From contig CAWFMY010000028.1 in the NCBI GenBank assembly GCA_963816925.1, forward strand, positions 181,984 to 245,983: a DNA stretch of 64,000 nucleotides, in the 5' to 3' direction. Position numbers and translations under genes: made by a program. The notes under the pieces were generated by a model that saw only the letters and a list, made by a program, of their open reading frames with translations, did not search any database and was not told the origin of the DNA. The stretch comes from CAIWHR01 sp963816925 (GTDB lineage: Bacteria > Pseudomonadota > Gammaproteobacteria > Burkholderiales > Casimicrobiaceae). Below, in pieces: positions 1 to 9,307 of this stretch. The first letter of the stretch is position 1; each line of letters starts with the position of its first letter.

Positions 1-600
1 CGGCGTGCCCATGTCGCCCAGGTATCCCGTGCAGTAGCGTGCGGGAATGTTGAGGCACCGGCAGAAGGCGATCGCAAGGTGCGCGTAGTCGCGGCAGACC
101 CCGGCCTTTTCCTCGTAGGCCTCCCACGCCGTCTTGGTCGCTCGCGCATGCTGGTAGCCGAACTCGATGTGACGATGGACGAAATCGCAAATCGCCTGGA
201 CGCGGCCCCAGCCGGTCGGGGCGTTGCCGAACAGTTTCCACGCGATCGGCAGCAGCCGCTCGGTATCGCAGTAGCGGCTTCCGAGCAGGAAGATCAGCGT
301 CTCCTCGGGCAGATACTCGACCGGCGTTTGCTTCGCGTCGACCGCGACGACGTCCGGCAATCCACTGTCATTGATCAGCGCGTCGGTCGTGATGCGCGTC
401 TCTCCGGCCGGTGCGACGATGCGGCTGCACCAGTTGCCGAAGGAATCGCGATACTGGCTGATCGGCAGCGACGGAAACGTGATCAGGTGATCGGGCCGGA
501 CGATATCGGATACTCGCGTGAAATGAATGTTCAGCATCAGGAGCATCGGTGTCGGCTGCGGACACTCGTAGATCAATTCACAACCGACGCGAATTTGCAT
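1..600 (-). CDS. Transglutaminase-like cysteine protease family protein (3' end outside window)
   Basis: The first 200 residues are visible; the gene continues past the window edge. The N-terminal half resembles the bacterial transglutaminase-like N-terminal region. It is followed by the papain-like core, with the nucleophile at about Cys169 in GVCRDYAHLA and the usual downstream NIPARY segment. The ATG has an AAGGAG ribosome site a few bases upstream and lies 8 bases after the preceding gene's stop, so the two are probably co-transcribed. Such proteins are known companions of Anbu proteasome-like genes, and Anbu lies two genes upstream. Substrate unknown; the peptidase role is inferred from the fold. 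Confidence 0.88.
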   Translation of the reverse strand, partial: MQIRVGCELIYECPQPTPMLLMLNIHFTRVSDIVRPDHLITFPSLPISQYRDSFGNWCSRIVAPAGETRITTDALINDSGLPDVVAVDAKQTPVEYLPEETLIFLLGSRYCDTERLLPIAWKLFGNAPTGWGRVQAICDFVHRHIEFGYQHARATKTAWEAYEEKAGVCRDYAHLAIAFCRCLNIPARYCTGYLGDMGTP

Positions 601-608
601 GTCGCTCC

Positions 609-1317
609 TTATGCATCGACGAGTGCGGCGCGCAACGACGCGATGATCGCGGCCCGCAATGCCGCCCAGCGGCGCGGCGCGCCCGACGACGATGCGCCTG
701 GTTGATCTCGATCTCGACGCCGACGTAGTCGGTCGGGCCGGAATCGACGCCGAAGATACGGCATGAAGCCGTCGTCGGTGCCGTGCGTAGGGATAGTTGC
801 GACGGACCCGAAGCCCACGGGAACGCGTGCGCGAGCGCGATCTTCCACCGCGCGCAGAGCCGCGCTTCTCCCGGGCGGGCGGGGTCGTACAGCAGACCGA
901 CATCGGCCGCGCGCACCTTGCCATGCAGCTCGGGCGTGAAGCTGTGCGACGAGACGTGGATCACGCGCCGGCCGCGGGCGATCGCGCCGCGGATCAGCGC
1001 TTTCGGTTTCCGTTCGATAGGGCAGGTAGTGGTCGGCGGAGAATCGATCCCGCTCTGCGCGCGAAAGCTTGCGAACGCCGTCGCCGTGCAGGCGCGGATG
1101 CCCGATCGAGCGGTTGAGGTCGACGACGAGGCGCGTGATCGTGGACGCAACGAGCGGCGCCTTGAATGCCGCCGCGAGCTCCCGCGCCATCGCGAGTGCG
1201 CCGATATCGTAACCGCGATGCGTCTGCAGGAGCCTTCGTCGTCCGGCGAACAGGCGACGATAACGCGGCGGAACGCGATTGCCGCCGTGCTCGCACGTAC
1301 ACGACGAGCGAAGTCAC
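609..1317 (-). CDS. N-formylglutamate amidohydrolase family protein, multiply frameshifted
   Basis: Segments of this family appear in order but in alternating frames: CEHGGNRVPPRYRR, then LVVDLNRSIGHPRLH, then VIHVSSHSFTPELHGKVRAA with LLYDPARPGE, then GTDDGFMPYLRR and YVGVEIEINQA. At least four single-base indels are needed to join them (near 1298, 1005, 830 and 750). The start is most likely GTG at 1317 and the stop TAA at 609. Known family members hydrolyse N-formylglutamate or related N-acyl amino acids with a zinc ion. The gene sits between Anbu (22 bases) and the transglutaminase (8 bases). It may be intact in the organism, since neighbouring genes show the same error pattern. Confidence 0.75.
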
Positions 1318-1339
1318 GCAAGCCGGCGACCGCGCGTTT

Positions 1340-2068
1340 CTACCATTGCAACGCGGGCAGTTGCCGGAACACCGCGCGCGTGCCTTCGCTCCATTCCTTG
1401 CTGAGCGCGGCAAAGTAGGGATCGCCCTGGTCGAACCGCCGGCGCATCGTGACCGCGAAGGTGTCCCGCTGGTAGCAGAGAACGTCGATCGGCATGCCGA
1501 CCGAGAGATTGCTGCGCATCGTCGAATCGAACGACACCAGCACGCATTTCGTCGCCTCCGTGAGGTTGGTGGACGACGTGATCACGCGGTCGATGATGGG
1601 CTTGCCGTATTTCGTTTCGCCCGTCTGCAGATAGGTCGTGTCGGGCCCCGCCTCGATGAAATTGCCTTCGGCATAGATGCGGAACAGCCGGACCCGCTCG
1701 CCGTTCACCTGTCCGCCGACGATGAACGACGCGTTGAAGCCGATGTCGCTTTGCTCGAGGTACGCGCCGTCGCGGCGCTCGATGTCGCGCATGGCGTCGG
1801 CGACGAGTCCCGCGACGTCGAACATCGTGCGCGCGGTCCACAGGTTCGGCGTTGCGTCGCCCTCGTCCATGCGCTGCTTCAGCACGCTGACCACGGCCTG
1901 CGTGCCGGCCAGGTTGCCCGAGCTCAACATGACGATGACCCGGTCGCCGGCGCGCTCGAAGACCGTCATCTTGCAGAATTTCGCGAAATTGTCGACGCCG
2001 GCGTGGGTGCGGGAGTCGGAGCCGAAGATCAATCCGTCGTTCAGCAGAATGCCTACACAATACGTCAT
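1340..2068 (-). CDS. Anbu, proteasome-type N-terminal nucleophile protein
   Basis: The 242-residue protein begins MTYCVGI, so removal of Met exposes Thr as the proteasome-type nucleophile. It continues with FGSDSRTHAGVDNFAKF and VIVMLSSGNLAGTQAV, characteristic of the Anbu branch of proteasome beta-subunit homologues. Length and start fit the family. The ATG at 2068 is preferred over a longer TTG-initiated frame because only the ATG places Thr at position 2. It is the first gene of an apparent operon with an N-formylglutamate amidohydrolase and a transglutaminase-like protein. The usual alpha-E and ATP-grasp partners would lie beyond the window edge. In other bacteria Anbu assembles into helical or ring-like particles; its substrate is not established. 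Confidence 0.93.
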   Translation of the reverse strand: MTYCVGILLNDGLIFGSDSRTHAGVDNFAKFCKMTVFERAGDRVIVMLSSGNLAGTQAVVSVLKQRMDEGDATPNLWTARTMFDVAGLVADAMRDIERRDGAYLEQSDIGFNASFIVGGQVNGERVRLFRIYAEGNFIEAGPDTTYLQTGETKYGKPIIDRVITSSTNLTEATKCVLVSFDSTMRSNLSVGMPIDVLCYQRDTFAVTMRRRFDQGDPYFAALSKEWSEGTRAVFRQLPALQW

Positions 2069-2105
2069 GCCCTCAGCGCCGCGATCGAAGCGAAATTGCC
2101 TGGGG

Positions 2106-2891
2106 TCATTGTCCCACACCGACCCGCCGTGAATCAATTTGCGGGCCGGATCGCGCGAGGGTAAGGAAAGGGTCGCCTCGCGGAATGTCCGACAGCAGGC
2201 GATCGAACTCTGTCTTGACCGCCGCGTAGCATTCGCACGCGGTTTTTTCGAGCCCGGAGCGATCGAGCACCGCGATGTGGCCGCGGCGGTAGCGAATATA
2301 GCCCGCTTGCTGCAACTTGCCGGCGGCCTCGGTGACGCCTTCCCGGCGCACGCCGAGCATTCTGGCCACGAGTTCCTGCGTCATGACCAACTCACCTGAG
2401 GGGATGCGATCGAGGGTCATCAACAACCAGCGGGACAGTTGCTGCTCGATCGAATGGTGCCGATTGCATACCGCGGTCTGCGTCATCTGCGTGATCAGCG
2501 CCTGTGTGTAGCGCAGCAACAGCCTGAGCACCGGCCCGGCGCGATCGAATTCCTGCTTCAAAAAGCGGCGCTCGAGCCGATAACCATGACCTGCGGTCTG
2601 CACCACGGCCGAACTGGGCGTCGTATCGCCGCCCATGAATAGCGCAATGCCGACTACGCCTTCGTTGCCCACGCCGGCGATCTCGGCCGACGCGCCCGAC
2701 TCGGTGACATAGTGCAGCGACACGATGGCGGTGGTCGGAAAGTACGCGTGCTGCAACTGTCCGCCGGATTCGTAGAGGATTTCACCGAGCGGCATGGCGA
2801 CCAGTTCCAGGTGCTTGGCCCAGCGCTCGAATTCCGCCGCTGGCAGAGCGGCCAGAAGATGGTTTTGAGTCGGGCTGTGAACCGGAGACAT
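2106..2891 (-). CDS. Crp/Fnr family transcriptional regulator (copy 1)
   Basis: This 261-residue protein has a cyclic-nucleotide-binding-like beta barrel over roughly residues 25-140 and a winged helix-turn-helix near residues 165-225 (MTQELVARMLGVRREGVTEA). No Fnr-type iron-sulfur cysteine set is evident. It ends 37 bases before the Anbu start and begins 12 bases after the response-regulator stop, so it may belong to the same transcript. It is strikingly similar along its length to the second Crp-like gene at 5703-6456, including HLLAALP near the N-terminus and AGHGYRL mid-protein. The effector is unknown. Confidence 0.9.
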   Translation of the reverse strand: MSPVHSPTQNHLLAALPAAEFERWAKHLELVAMPLGEILYESGGQLQHAYFPTTAIVSLHYVTESGASAEIAGVGNEGVVGIALFMGGDTTPSSAVVQTAGHGYRLERRFLKQEFDRAGPVLRLLLRYTQALITQMTQTAVCNRHHSIEQQLSRWLLMTLDRIPSGELVMTQELVARMLGVRREGVTEAAGKLQQAGYIRYRRGHIAVLDRSGLEKTACECYAAVKTEFDRLLSDIPRGDPFLTLARSGPQIDSRRVGVGQ

Positions 2892-2903
2892 CGCAGGTCT
2901 GCG

Positions 2904-3725
2904 CTACTTGCGCGAGGCGAGTTCGACGCCGATACCGCGGTACCCGACGAAGCGGCAGGACTGGTTGAACATCGGCTCCCCGCTCACCTGGTATTTTTGC
3001 GTCGAGCCGTCGGCATTGTCGCGGCTGAGGACGAAATCCAGGAACGGTTGACGCGCGGCAATGGTCGCCTGCAGCAACGCCCGCTCGGCCTCGTTCCAGC
3101 CGGCGACTTGCGCTCCGCCGGAGTCCCCCGCCAGCGTGTCGACCTTGACGCCGAGCATCTCCAGCACGGGGCCGGAGACTCTGGTGAAGGCCCCATGCTC
3201 ATCCTGCTCCCAGTACCAGTCGGACGCGAGTTCGGTGAGGCTCCGATAGCGAGCCTCGCTTTCGCGCAGTTCGGCGGTCCGTTCCTGCACCGTTTCTTCC
3301 AGCTCCTTGCTGTAGTTCTCGAGCTTCTTGTAGAGCAGGCGAACTTCCAGCATGTTGTGGATGCGCGTCTTGACTTCGACGAGATCGAACGGCTTGCTGA
3401 CGAAATCCCGTGCGCCGGCTTGCAGTGCGCGAACCTTGTGGCCCGGTTGGGCGGTGATCACGACGACGGGCAGGTAGAAGTCCCGGTCATTGGTCTTCAG
3501 TCCTTCGATGACCTGGAATCCGTCCATGCCGGGCATCTGCAGGTCGAGCAGGATCAGGTCGTAGCGATTCTTCCGATGCAGCGCGCAGACTTCGGTCGGC
3601 GTCATCGTGGAGGTGACGTTCGTGTAGCCGGCTTCGCTCAACATTTGCGTGAGCAGATCGACATTGACCTCCTGATCGTCCACCACCAGGATGCTGGCGC
3701 TGCGAATGTCCTCCTCGGCAATCAT
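2904..3725 (-). CDS. Response regulator with C-terminal PAS domain
   Basis: The 273-residue protein starts MIAEEDIRSASILVVDDQE. Residues about 10-125 form a receiver domain with acidic DD at 16-17, the phosphoacceptor Asp61 in LILLDLQMPGMDGF and the conserved Lys in FVSKPFD. A coiled-coil linker (KKLENYSKELEETVQERTAEL) leads to a PAS-like domain with YRSLTELASDWYWEQDEHG. There is no recognisable output domain, so it probably acts through protein contacts or as a phosphate sink. Its ATG overlaps the stop of the hybrid kinase (TGATG), indicating translational coupling with that partner. Confidence 0.87.
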   Translation of the reverse strand: MIAEEDIRSASILVVDDQEVNVDLLTQMLSEAGYTNVTSTMTPTEVCALHRKNRYDLILLDLQMPGMDGFQVIEGLKTNDRDFYLPVVVITAQPGHKVRALQAGARDFVSKPFDLVEVKTRIHNMLEVRLLYKKLENYSKELEETVQERTAELRESEARYRSLTELASDWYWEQDEHGAFTRVSGPVLEMLGVKVDTLAGDSGGAQVAGWNEAERALLQATIAARQPFLDFVLSRDNADGSTQKYQVSGEPMFNQSCRFVGYRGIGVELASRK

Positions 3726-5436
3726 CAGGCCTTCTCCTCGTCCGCGGCGCGGCCCGTTGCCGATTGCGAATGGGCGAGCGCGACGTCCAGTGCTTCCATG
3801 AACTGGTTGACCTTGATCGGCTTGGTCAGGTAGTTGAAGAATCCGGCCTCGAGGCCCCGCGCGATATCGCGGGGCACCGCATTGGCGCTCAGCGCGATGA
3901 TGGGGATGTGCGCCGTCGACGGGTCGGCGCGGAGGATTTTCAGGGCCTCGATCCCGCTGATGCCGGGCAGGTTGATGTCCATCAGGATGACCTCCGGCTG
4001 ATAGGCGCGCGCGAACTCGATGCCGAGATTGCCGTCCGCCGCGCCGAGCATGCGCAGATCGGGGCGACGGGCGATGAGTTGCTCGACGAGTTCCAGGTTG
4101 GCCGGGTTGTCTTCCACATAGAGCAGCGTGCGTCTCGGAGCGCCGTCCGCCGTTCGGGGCCCCGCCAGCGCCGCGCGCTCGGCTTCCAGGCACTTCGAGC
4201 CCCGGTGCACTCGTCAGACTCAGTTCGATCCAGAACACGCTGCCCAGCCCGACGGTGCTGTCCGCGCCGATGGTGCCGCCCATCAGCTCGACCAGTCGCT
4301 TGGTCATGACGAGGCCGATGCCCGTGCCTTCCTCCGCGCTTGACTCTTTTCCCAGGCGATTGAACGGCTGGAAAAGCTGCGCGAGCTGTTCCGGTGTCGA
4401 GCCCAGCGCCGGTATCCCGAACGTTGAGTCGAATCGAATCCGGAGGGCTCAGCGTGCATTCGACGACGACGGAGCCGCCCGGCCTGTTGTACTTGATCGC
4501 GTTGAACAGAAGGTTGATCAGGACCTGCTTGACCCGGGTCCGATCGGCTTTGACGAAATAGGGGATGTCGAATCGCGGAAACGTCATGCCGATGCCGCGC
4601 TTGTGCGCCTGCGGCTCGATCATCGCCCGGCATTCCAGCATCACTTCGACCAGCGAAACCGGTTCCCGCGACAGCGTCAACTTGCCCGACTCGATCAGCG
4701 CCAGATCGAGGATTTCGTTGATCAGCTCCAGCAGGTACCAGCCGGCCTTGAGAATCTGATCGATGTTCCGCTTTTGTGAAGGCGTGGGCGACGGAGCGCC
4801 GGATTCCAGCAGCTGGGCGAATCCGAGGATCGCATTGAGCGGCGTGCGCAGTTCATGGCTCATGCCGGACAGGAAGTCGGTCTTCGCGCGATTGGCCTTC
4901 TCCGCCGCGGCCATCGCCTCGGTCAGCTCCGATTCGACCCGCTTGCGCACGGAATTGTCGGTGCCGATCAGCAGGTAGCCGATGATGTCGCCATAGTCGT
5001 CGCGCAACGCGGTGATCGACACGATCGCCGGAAAGCGCCGGCCATCCTTGCAGATGTACGTCAATTCATAGATGTCCTCGACTTCGCGCGAGGCTTTGAA
5101 CGCCAGCGCCTCGAAGCCCGGCGCAATGGGGGTTGCGAGCTCGAGGCTCAATGCCTCAGCGCGCGCCATCACCTCCTGCGGATCGTGAATGTCGCTCGGG
5201 CTGATCCGGTTGACGACTTCGGCCGCCCGGTAGCCCAGCATGCGCTCGGCGCCGACATTGAACAGCTGGATGATGCCTTTCTCGTCGGTGGCGATGATCG
5301 AGAAATTGGCGCTGGTGAGGATCGCGTTCTGCAGCGCGCCCGCCTTCAGCAGCGCAATCTGGCGTCGCACTTCGGTGCTGCCGTCGGGTTTGCCGGCAGC
5401 TTCGGGAACGACGGGGACAAGTGCTGAATCGGACAT
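3725..5436 (-). CDS. Hybrid sensor histidine kinase (PAS-HisKA-HATPase-REC), frameshifted
   Basis: In order: a PAS domain with a PAC-like segment (IIATDEKGIIQLFNVGAERML to GYLLIGTDNSVRKR), a HisKA dimerisation domain with the phospho-His in FLSGMSHELRTPLNAIL, an HATPase domain (INLLFNAIKYN; GTGIGLVMTKRLVELMGG) and a C-terminal receiver with Asp in PEVILMDINLPGISG. No membrane segment is seen, so it is probably cytoplasmic. Two frameshifts are required, near 4405 (before the G2 box) and near 4205 (between HATPase and receiver). Start is the ATG of MSDSALVPVVPEAAG. It overlaps the downstream response regulator by one base. Confidence 0.88.
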
Positions 5437-5702
5437 TGCGGGCTTCCGTGAAAGGGTGACCGGGTACGGGAGAGGTCCGCGCGTGTCGCGCCGGAAGCAG
5501 GGCGTTGCAGCCTCGCGCACCGCGGAACGTCTCGTCGGTCGCGCGAAGAGAATGACGGACTTTACGACAGCCGTCCGTGCTCTAGCGCACAGAAGGAAAG
5601 GAAACGGTTGGGCTCCGACCTGCGTCCGGCCGATCGGTTGGCGCGCCGACGTCTGACGGTTGTGGGTCAGCGCCGTCCGGCGTGCCCGACCCAATCGACG
5701 GC

Positions 5703-6456
5703 CTAGGTGTCCGATTCGCCGAGGATACGGAGAGGATCGCCGCGCGGGATGTCGCTGATCAGGCGATCGAACTCCCGCTTGACCACCGCGTAGCACTCGC
5801 AGACCGCCCTTTCCAGCCCCGGCCGGTCCAGAACGTCGATGCGGCCACGGCGGTAGCGGATCAAGCCGGCGCGCTGCAGTTTGCCGGCGGCCTCGGTCAC
5901 GCCTTCGCGGCGCACGCCGAGCATGTTGGCGATCAGCTCCTGCGTCATCGTCAGCGAGTCCGACGACAGCCGGTCGAGGCTCAGCAGCAGCCAGCGGCAC
6001 AGCTGCTGCTGCACCGAATGATGCCGGTTGCAGACCGCGGTCTGCGTCATCTGCGTGATCAGCGCTTGCGTGTAGCGCAGCAGCAGGTGGAGCATGCGGT
6101 CCGGCGCGGTTGAATTCCTGCTTCAGCACCTGCGCCTTCAGGCGATAGCCGTGACCCGCGCTCTGCACGACGGCCCGGCTCGGCGTGGTTTCGCCGCCCA
6201 TGAACAGCGAAATGCCGAGGATTCCCTCGTTGCCGACGACGGCGATCTCGGCCGATGCGCCGTCTTCCAGGACGTACAGCAGCGACACGATGGACGTCGT
6301 GGGAAAATAGACATGCTGCAGCCGGCTGCCCGATTCGTAGAGGACTTCGCCGAGCGGCATCGGCACCAGCTCGAGATGCGGCGACACCCGCGCAAACTCG
6401 GCTTGGGGCAGAGCTGCCAGCAGATGGTTTTGACTCGGGCTGTGCGTGTTGGGCAC
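5703..6456 (-). CDS. Crp/Fnr family transcriptional regulator (copy 2), one frameshift
   Basis: This is a close paralogue of the 2106-2891 gene with the same domain plan: an N-terminal nucleotide-binding barrel, then a winged helix-turn-helix (MTQELIANMLGVRREGVTEA). One indel near 6095 separates KQEFNRAG from LHLLLRYTQALITQMTQT; the paralogue aligns straight across it. I choose the GTG at 6456 because it gives the same distance to the shared HSPxQNHLLAALP segment as in copy 1, and a CGGAG lies upstream. A longer GTG at 6486 is also open. It lies upstream of and in the same direction as the kinase/response-regulator pair, separated by 266 bases. Confidence 0.85.
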
Positions 6457-6833
6457 GGGCGAGCTCCGCTTTTCCAATCCGTCCACGCTTGACGGACTGC
6501 GCGGGACGAATTCTCCAACGGAAGCATGCCGCTGCGCAAGGGGCGTTTGCGGCCTGTTTGACCGCTACCGCACACATCTCCGCGGGCCTTCCGGAATCCG
6601 GCGATATTGCAATGGTCCGCCCGCGGCATCGCGCTCGCGCACGACGTTTGCCGCCGTTGGTGCGCCAGCGAACGGACGGCCGTCACCCCGATGCGTAGCC
6701 TTCATACATCGACGCACGGTGGCAGCGGCAAGCGCGTTGCGGCAGGTCCGAGCGGCCTGACAAGAGATCCTCGGCGAAGCGCTCCGCTTCAATCGTTGGT
6801 ATGCGATTGCGAATCAACCTGGAGAATCAAGTC
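6457..6833. other. Intergenic region, no gene seen
   Basis: This divergent gap lies between the Crp-like gene and the BON lipoprotein gene. Open frames here lack coding character and overlap one another. It must contain both promoters, but I could not pick boxes with confidence. Confidence 0.5.
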
Positions 6834-7146
6834 ATGAATCAATTCAATCGCATTTCCGTACTCGTCGCAGCCGTCGCGTTTGCGGCGCTCGCCGGCTGTG
6901 CTTCCACGCGAACGCAGGAAAGCACCGGGCAATATATCGACGACACCGCCCTCACGACGAACGTGAAGGCGGCGATCCTCAACGCGCCGTCGCTGAAGTC
7001 CGCCGAGATCAACGTCGAAACGTTCAAGAGCCGCGTTCAACTGAGCGGTTTCGTCCGCTCGCAAGCCAACATGGATGAGGCGGTCAAGGTTGCACAAAGC
7101 CGTGAAGGGCGTCAGTTCCGTCAAGAATGACATGGTGCTCAAGTAA
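6834..7146 (+). CDS. BON-domain periplasmic lipoprotein, frameshift near C-terminus
   Basis: The protein of about 103 residues begins with a lipoprotein signal peptide whose lipobox LAGC is at about residues 19-22. A BON domain follows (DDTALTTNVKAAILNAP; FKSRVQLSGFVRSQANMDEAV). BON domains bind phospholipid or other envelope surfaces; OsmY is the known stress-induced relative. The frame as read stops at 7130. A single-base indel near 7095 restores the typical ending AVKGVSSVKNDMVLK with stop TAA at 7146. A GGAG ribosome site precedes the ATG. Confidence 0.85.
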
Positions 7147-7297
7147 GGACGGGTCGGGAGATCGCGCAAGTAATCTCCCGGCATCGGAGCCTGCATGAGT
7201 GTCCGCCGTCGATAGCGGCGGTCCCGAACGAACTGAACGCGGCTCTGGCGACAGGCCGTTTGCCCGATGAGCGGCACCTCCAGCCACCAAGGACATC

Positions 7298-8464
7298 GTG
7301 CCTCTGCCCAGCGAAGTCGCGGAGGCATTGGCGGCAATGGTCACGCCGCCGGTCGAATCGGCGGACATGCCGATGCGACCCCGATACTTGATGCGCATGA
7401 GCCGCGCGCTGATCGTTCTGGCGGTCATCGCCGTCATCGCGACGCTCTACCTGGCGCGCGCCTTTCTGGTGCCGTTGCTGATCGGCATCCTCGCCAGCTA
7501 CACGCTGCGCCCCGTTGTCGATTGGCTGCAGGCTCTGCGCATTCCCCGGGCCGTGGGGGCGGCGCTGGTTCTGGCCACGCTGGTCGGCGGCGGCGTCTGG
7601 ACCGTGCAATCCGTCGGTGACCAGGCGGCGGCGATGATTGAAAAACTTCCGGACGCCGCGCGGAAGCTTCGCCAGGACCTGAGCTCCACGCGCACCACCG
7701 CGCCAACGGCCCTGCAAAACGTGCAGGAGGCGGCCAACGAGCTGCAGGGCGTTGCCGCCGATGTGGCGCAGAAGCCGGGCACGCGTGCGCCGTCGGCACC
7801 CGGTCCCACTTCAACGCTGTGGCTGCGCGACTACGCACTCGCGCAATCGGCACTATTGATATCGGTCGCGGCACAGACGCCGATCGTGCTTCTGCTCGCC
7901 TACTTTTTGCTGGCCTCGGGCGAGCACTTTCGCCGCAAGCTGGTGCAGTTCGTGGGTCCCTCGCTGTCGCGGAAGAAGGAAGCCTTGCGCATCCTCGAGG
8001 AAATCGACGCGCAGGTGCAGCGTTACCTGTTCGCAACGCTGGTGTCGAACGCGCTCGTCGGGATTTGCACGTGGCTCGCCTTCGAGGCAATGGGGATGGA
8101 GCAGGCCGGCGTTTGGGGTGTATTCGCCGGTGTGCTGCACTTCGTTCCCTACCTGGGTCCGGTCGTATTGGCGATTGCCGCCGGGGTGGCCGGTTTCCTG
8201 CAGTTTGGAACGCCGCTGCACGCGCTGGCGGTGGCCGGTGCGACGATGGTGATATCGGGCGTCATCGGCATGATTTTCATGCCGTGGCTGCTGAGCCGGT
8301 TCGCCAGCGTAAACGCCGCCGTGCTGTTCATCGCGTTGCTGTTCTTCGGCTGGATGTGGGGCGTCGCGGGCCTCCTCCTCGGCGCGCCTCTGGTCGCGAT
8401 CGCCAAGGTGATCTGCGATCGCATCGACTCACTCAAGCCGGCGGGCGAATTGCTCGGACGCTGA
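7298..8464 (+). CDS. AI-2E family transporter (PerM-like membrane protein)
   Basis: This 388-residue polytopic membrane protein has paired N-terminal hydrophobic helices (LIVLAVIAVIATLYLARAF), a hydrophilic helical periplasmic section around residues 105-180, and a C-terminal cluster of helices with HFVPYLGPVVLAI and FGWMWGVAGLLLGAPLVAI. This is the layout of the AI-2E transporter/PerM superfamily, which includes transporters and exporters of diverse small molecules, so the substrate cannot be read from sequence. The start is a GTG preceded closely by AAGGA; ATG codons at about residues 24 and 31 are alternatives. Confidence 0.88.
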   Translation: MPLPSEVAEALAAMVTPPVESADMPMRPRYLMRMSRALIVLAVIAVIATLYLARAFLVPLLIGILASYTLRPVVDWLQALRIPRAVGAALVLATLVGGGVWTVQSVGDQAAAMIEKLPDAARKLRQDLSSTRTTAPTALQNVQEAANELQGVAADVAQKPGTRAPSAPGPTSTLWLRDYALAQSALLISVAAQTPIVLLLAYFLLASGEHFRRKLVQFVGPSLSRKKEALRILEEIDAQVQRYLFATLVSNALVGICTWLAFEAMGMEQAGVWGVFAGVLHFVPYLGPVVLAIAAGVAGFLQFGTPLHALAVAGATMVISGVIGMIFMPWLLSRFASVNAAVLFIALLFFGWMWGVAGLLLGAPLVAIAKVICDRIDSLKPAGELLGR

Positions 8465-8596
8465 GCCGCAACGCTCGGGTCGTCACATTTTTAGCGGTTG
8501 TGTACGAGAGCGCACAGAATCGACGCGCGGCAACGAGCATGCTCGTATGCGCACGGAGTTGAATGTTCACCTCCGTCGTTCGAAAGGAAAGCATTC

Positions 8597-8746
8597 ATGC
8601 TCTATACGATCGCCGTTGTCCTGGTCATCCTCTGGCTGCTTGGACTTGTCACCTCGGTCACCATGGGCGGCCTGATCCACGTGCTGCTGGTCATCGCCGT
8701 CGTCGTGATTCTGCTTCAGGTCATCGGCGGGCGCAGATCCATTTAA
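8597..8746 (+). CDS. Lmo0937-family small membrane protein
   Basis: This 49-residue protein consists mainly of two hydrophobic helices (YTIAVVLVILWLLGLVTS and LIHVLLVIAVVVILLQVI) with a short GGRRSI tail. That matches the short Lmo0937-type membrane protein family, of unknown function and often near envelope-stress genes. The ATG is preceded by AAAGGAAAG. An upstream in-frame extension to 8498 lacks coding character. Confidence 0.85.
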   Translation: MLYTIAVVLVILWLLGLVTSVTMGGLIHVLLVIAVVVILLQVIGGRRSI

Positions 8747-8890
8747 TCGCCGCAGGAGCAGCGCAGGAGGGCCAGCGAAACGCCTGCGCGCATTCGCACT
8801 CAGGTTCGTCACGCGCTGCGCGACGGCGCCCGTGCGCGAGGCGTCCCTCGCACCCGACGCCGGGCGCTTCGCCCCGATGCGATTGACCGT

Positions 8891-9010
8891 CTAGCGCTTG
8901 ATGAGCGGCGCGGCGTCACCCACGTGCTTCTTCTGTTGCTTGATCGCCTTCTTTTCCTTCGGGGTCAGCAACGCTTTTTTCTTGTCTTCCTTCGGCGGTC
9001 TATGCGACAT
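8891..9010 (-). CDS. Small lysine-rich conserved-looking protein (39 aa)
   Basis: An ATG with a strong AAGGAG site opens a 39-codon frame reading MSHRPPKEDKKKALLTPKEK and ending GDAAPLIKR before TAG. It is strongly basic and soluble, with an amphipathic Lys/Gln-rich centre. I have a recollection of similar short Lys-rich frames in betaproteobacteria but cannot verify it. Function unknown. Confidence 0.6.
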   Translation of the reverse strand: MSHRPPKEDKKKALLTPKEKKAIKQQKKHVGDAAPLIKR

Positions 9011-9051
9011 GGTGTTCGCTCCTTGGACGCCATTGACGGGACGCGGCGTCG

Positions 9052-9267
9052 CTAACTATAGGCCGATGCGTTGCCGATGTGTCGGCGCCCCTTGCCTTGC
9101 CGATCGTTGGTGAGCCAACGCAGGATTTGCTCGTAGACCGCGTGGCTGCTCAACAGATCGAAATGTCCGATGCCTGCAGCCGGCCGCCTTGCGGCGAGGA
9201 GCAAGCGCTTACTCAATGAGAGCGTCCATGTTCGGGACCCGGGTCGCGCATCACGGGGGACAAGCAC
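9052..9267 (-). pseudogene. Possible 3' remnant of an alpha/beta hydrolase
   Basis: The C-terminal part of this 71-codon frame, AAGIGHFDLLSSHAVYEQIL followed by RWL, resembles the end of alpha/beta-hydrolase proteins around the catalytic His. The first ~30 residues do not look like any hydrolase, and no upstream frame supplies the Ser or Asp of a triad. It is either a decayed gene end or a coincidence. Confidence 0.25.
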
Positions 9268-9307
9268 GATCCGCCGCTTGACATGATGGGACCGTCCGGC
9301 CTAGGAT

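Noticed and set aside
3982..6486. An 834-codon frame joining the Crp-like protein and the hybrid kinase
   Set aside because: The join depends on the frameshift near 6095; between 6095 and about 5440 the frame has no protein-like character, and the paralogous Crp protein ends normally.
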